From: Oceanobacillus jordanicus
GTDB taxonomy: Bacteria > Bacillota > Bacilli > Bacillales > Amphibacillaceae
Reading direction: 5' to 3'
Assembly: GCF_022095695.1 (NCBI RefSeq)
Contig: NZ_JAIFZM010000002.1
Span: 186,001 to 250,000 of the forward strand
DNA length: 64,000 bases
Position numbers and translations under genes: made by a program. Shown piece by piece: positions 62,246-64,000 of this stretch; within the stretch, counting starts at the first letter, position 1; the number at the start of each line of letters is the position of its first letter. The notes beneath the pieces are model-generated. The model did no database searches and was not told where the DNA came from. It saw nothing but the letters and a program-made list of their open reading frames with translations.

Positions 62246-63325
62246 ATGAAAAAGATGATTATGTTTGTAACATATGATTTTTCTGATCTATCAAGCGGTT
62301 CAAAAGTCCGCCCAAAAAAGATGTATGAAGCATTTAAAAAAATTGGATACGATGTTTATTTAATTTCAGGAAACAAAATAGAGAAAGAACAATCCTTTGA
62401 ACGGCTAAAAAAGGAAGAAACAATGAATTTTGATTTTTGCTATGTTGAACCTAGTTCATATCCAATGCAACCATTAATAGATTATAAGATTATAAAGCAT
62501 ATAAAAAATAAAAATATACCAATCGGTATATTTTACAGGGATGCATACTGGAAGTTTTATAATAACTTAGTAAATAGTTATAAAAATGTTGAACTTAAGT
62601 TTAGATATCAATACGATTTACTTTTTTTTAAAAAGATGAGCAGTATAATGTTTTTTCCTAGTGATGAAATGGCTAATCATTTTTCATTTAAGCAACCAAA
62701 AGTATCTTTGCCACCGGCAGCAGATAAAACAATAATACCTAATAAAAAACAAGAAAATAAAAGGAAGATTCCTACAGCAATCTATGTTGGTGGTTTGAGC
62801 AAGAGATATGGGACTGAATTGCTTTTACAGTCATTTGAGAGGGTAAATAAAATAGAATTAAAATCAAAGCTTCTTTTAGTGTGCAGAAAAGAGGACCTCG
62901 AAAAAAATTTGAACTTATTCTCGTATTATAAAAATAAAAATTGGCTGGAAATAAAGCATGTTAGTGGCGTGTTATTAGAAAAGGAATATGATAAGGCAGA
63001 CTTTGGAGTTATTCCTTTATTAAAGGACAGTTACAATGACTTTGCTGTTCCCGTGAAACTTTTTGAGTATTTATCCTTTGGGTTACCAATACTATCTACG
63101 GACTGTAAAGTTTTGGAAAGTTATATAGTAAATAATAAACTAGGAATTGTGGGTAATAGTACACTGCAATCTTTTTCTGAGGGTATAAGGAAAATGATTG
63201 AAGACTATGTAGACTTTATAGGAAATGTTAAATCCTTTGTTAATGAATATGGAAGGTGGGAACATAGAGCTGAAAAAGTTGAATCAATTTTATTGAAAAA
63301 CCCCCTCACCTATATAAACAATTAA
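62246..63325 (+). CDS. Glycosyltransferase, GT4-like
   Basis: A 359-residue GT-B-type protein. The N-terminal domain begins MIMFVTYDFSDLSSGSKVRP (after MKK), and the C-terminal donor half has AIYVGGLSKRYGTELLLQSF and DFGVIPLLKDSYNDFAVPVK followed by LFEYLSFGLPILST, the EX7E-like segment of GT4 enzymes. AAGGGAG and AAGGA stand before the ATG, 3 nt after the flippase stop. Donor and acceptor unknown; likely a repeat-unit transferase. Confidence 0.82.
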   Translation: MKKMIMFVTYDFSDLSSGSKVRPKKMYEAFKKIGYDVYLISGNKIEKEQSFERLKKEETMNFDFCYVEPSSYPMQPLIDYKIIKHIKNKNIPIGIFYRDAYWKFYNNLVNSYKNVELKFRYQYDLLFFKKMSSIMFFPSDEMANHFSFKQPKVSLPPAADKTIIPNKKQENKRKIPTAIYVGGLSKRYGTELLLQSFERVNKIELKSKLLLVCRKEDLEKNLNLFSYYKNKNWLEIKHVSGVLLEKEYDKADFGVIPLLKDSYNDFAVPVKLFEYLSFGLPILSTDCKVLESYIVNNKLGIVGNSTLQSFSEGIRKMIEDYVDFIGNVKSFVNEYGRWEHRAEKVESILLKNPLTYINN

Positions 63326-63353
63326 ATAAAAGGCCTTTTGGAGGTGGTAGAAT

Positions 63354-64000
63354 TTGTTTTTTATATATTATCTTTCTTTACTTTATTCCCTCATATTAGT
63401 AAAAAAAATCACAGGGGGAATTTTAATTCCTAAACTTTTTAATATAATTTATTTGTTTTTTTTATTGTTTATATTTATTGGGGGATATTCCATATATATA
63501 AATGAGAGTTTTACTAATGATGAGGCAGCTCTCTTAGCAACTATAAGTATAATATTAACAATGTATTTTCTCCCGCTAGGCTATTTACTCTCTAGTATAG
63601 TTATGAAAAAAAGTTCTAGTGTAAATAATTCTTTAATTCAAATTGATAATAAAGATAGTATAAACAAAAAGGGATTATATATTTCTATATTAGTGATAAT
63701 ATCTTCATGTTTGCTATATTACACTAGTTTAACTAATATTCCGCTTCTTTCAGTATTTGATTCGACAATTCAAAGTAAATATGTACTTGCGGAGTCTAGG
63801 AGTGACGCTACTAATAACCTGAATTTTAGTAATAAAAATTATATTTTTAAGTTGTTAGTAGGATACCGAGATTTTATTCAAATAACATTACTATCATTTA
63901 TAGTAGGCTATTTATATTTAAAATATAAACATAATAAAAACACCGTTAACCTTATCTTATTTATTTTTCCATTCTTACTTTTAATATTTAATTCTGTTTC
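63354..64000 (+). CDS. Wzy-like oligosaccharide polymerase (3'-truncated by window edge)
   Basis: An open frame of 215 codons runs off the right edge. I take the start as TTG 63354 because GGAGGTGG lies 6 nt upstream; no ATG occurs early in the frame. The translation is very hydrophobic with several helices (IIYLFFLLFIFIGG; LATISIILTMYFLPLGYLLS; LYISILVIISSCLLYYTSL) and a loop SKYVLAESRSDATNN, the kind of topology and loop seen in O-antigen/capsule repeat-unit polymerases. Follows a flippase and a glycosyltransferase, as expected for Wzy. Confidence 0.7.
   Translation, partial: MFFIYYLSLLYSLILVKKITGGILIPKLFNIIYLFFLLFIFIGGYSIYINESFTNDEAALLATISIILTMYFLPLGYLLSSIVMKKSSSVNNSLIQIDNKDSINKKGLYISILVIISSCLLYYTSLTNIPLLSVFDSTIQSKYVLAESRSDATNNLNFSNKNYIFKLLVGYRDFIQITLLSFIVGYLYLKYKHNKNTVNLILFIFPFLLLIFNSV

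Overview
This window reads as chromosomal DNA of a low-GC, spore-former-type Firmicute of the Bacillaceae. Its content best fits a salt-tolerant Oceanobacillus/Virgibacillus-like genus, but I cannot name the species. Supporting signs are G-rich Shine-Dalgarno sites with frequent TTG/GTG starts, lipoprotein sugar-binding proteins, a BCCT osmolyte transporter, cre-type catabolite sites, a SpoIISA-type toxin, a WalR-type box before a LysM/NlpC-P60 hydrolase, and a BY-kinase exopolysaccharide locus. No tRNA, rRNA, insertion sequence or CRISPR array is visible.

Layout. 1-5.5 kb: the tail of a sugar ABC operon, a DUF624 membrane protein, a ROK regulator, an MBL hydrolase divergent from an Lrp/AsnC regulator, and an RpiR regulator, with two dispersed intergenic repeat elements. 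5.5-7.2 kb: a GH4 6-phospho-glycosidase. 7.7-12.4 kb: Leloir operon galK-galE-galT-galM (minus strand). 12.9-23.1 kb: a galactoside operon (binding protein, two permeases, GH35 and GH42 beta-galactosidases, GH36 alpha-galactosidase, LacI regulator). Imported galactosides would be cut in the cytoplasm and the galactose passed to the adjacent Leloir enzymes. 23.6-30.6 kb: a BCCT transporter, a large secreted GH92 alpha-mannosidase and a LacX-like epimerase. 30.9-36.6 kb: AT-rich accessory stretch of small genes, one frameshifted. 36.9-45.6 kb: an extracytoplasmic sugar sensor, YesM-like kinase and YesN-like regulator, followed by a second ABC importer and an AGE-family sugar epimerase. 46.2-48.2 kb: acidic LPXTA-type surface protein with its class D sortase. 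48.4-50.5 kb: SpoIISA-like toxin and a NERD protein. 51-52.2 kb: cell-wall hydrolase. 52.5 kb to the right edge: capsule/exopolysaccharide cluster (Wzz-like modulator, BY-kinase, CpsB phosphatase, two LuxR-type regulators, UDP-sugar enzymes, flippase, glycosyltransferase, start of a polymerase), increasingly AT-rich to the right.

Three observations stand out. First, seven intergenic arrays (about 80 units) have a strict 21-bp period; their sequences differ by locus but are related, and all read in the same direction regardless of the flanking genes. Second, the SpoIISA-like toxin continues in frame into a tail that resembles the SpoIISB antitoxin. Third, the promoters of the GH92 gene and of the second ABC operon share a near-identical box, a -10 at exactly the same distance, and a cre site just downstream. 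This links the two as one alpha-mannoside regulon, probably under the adjacent three-component sensor.
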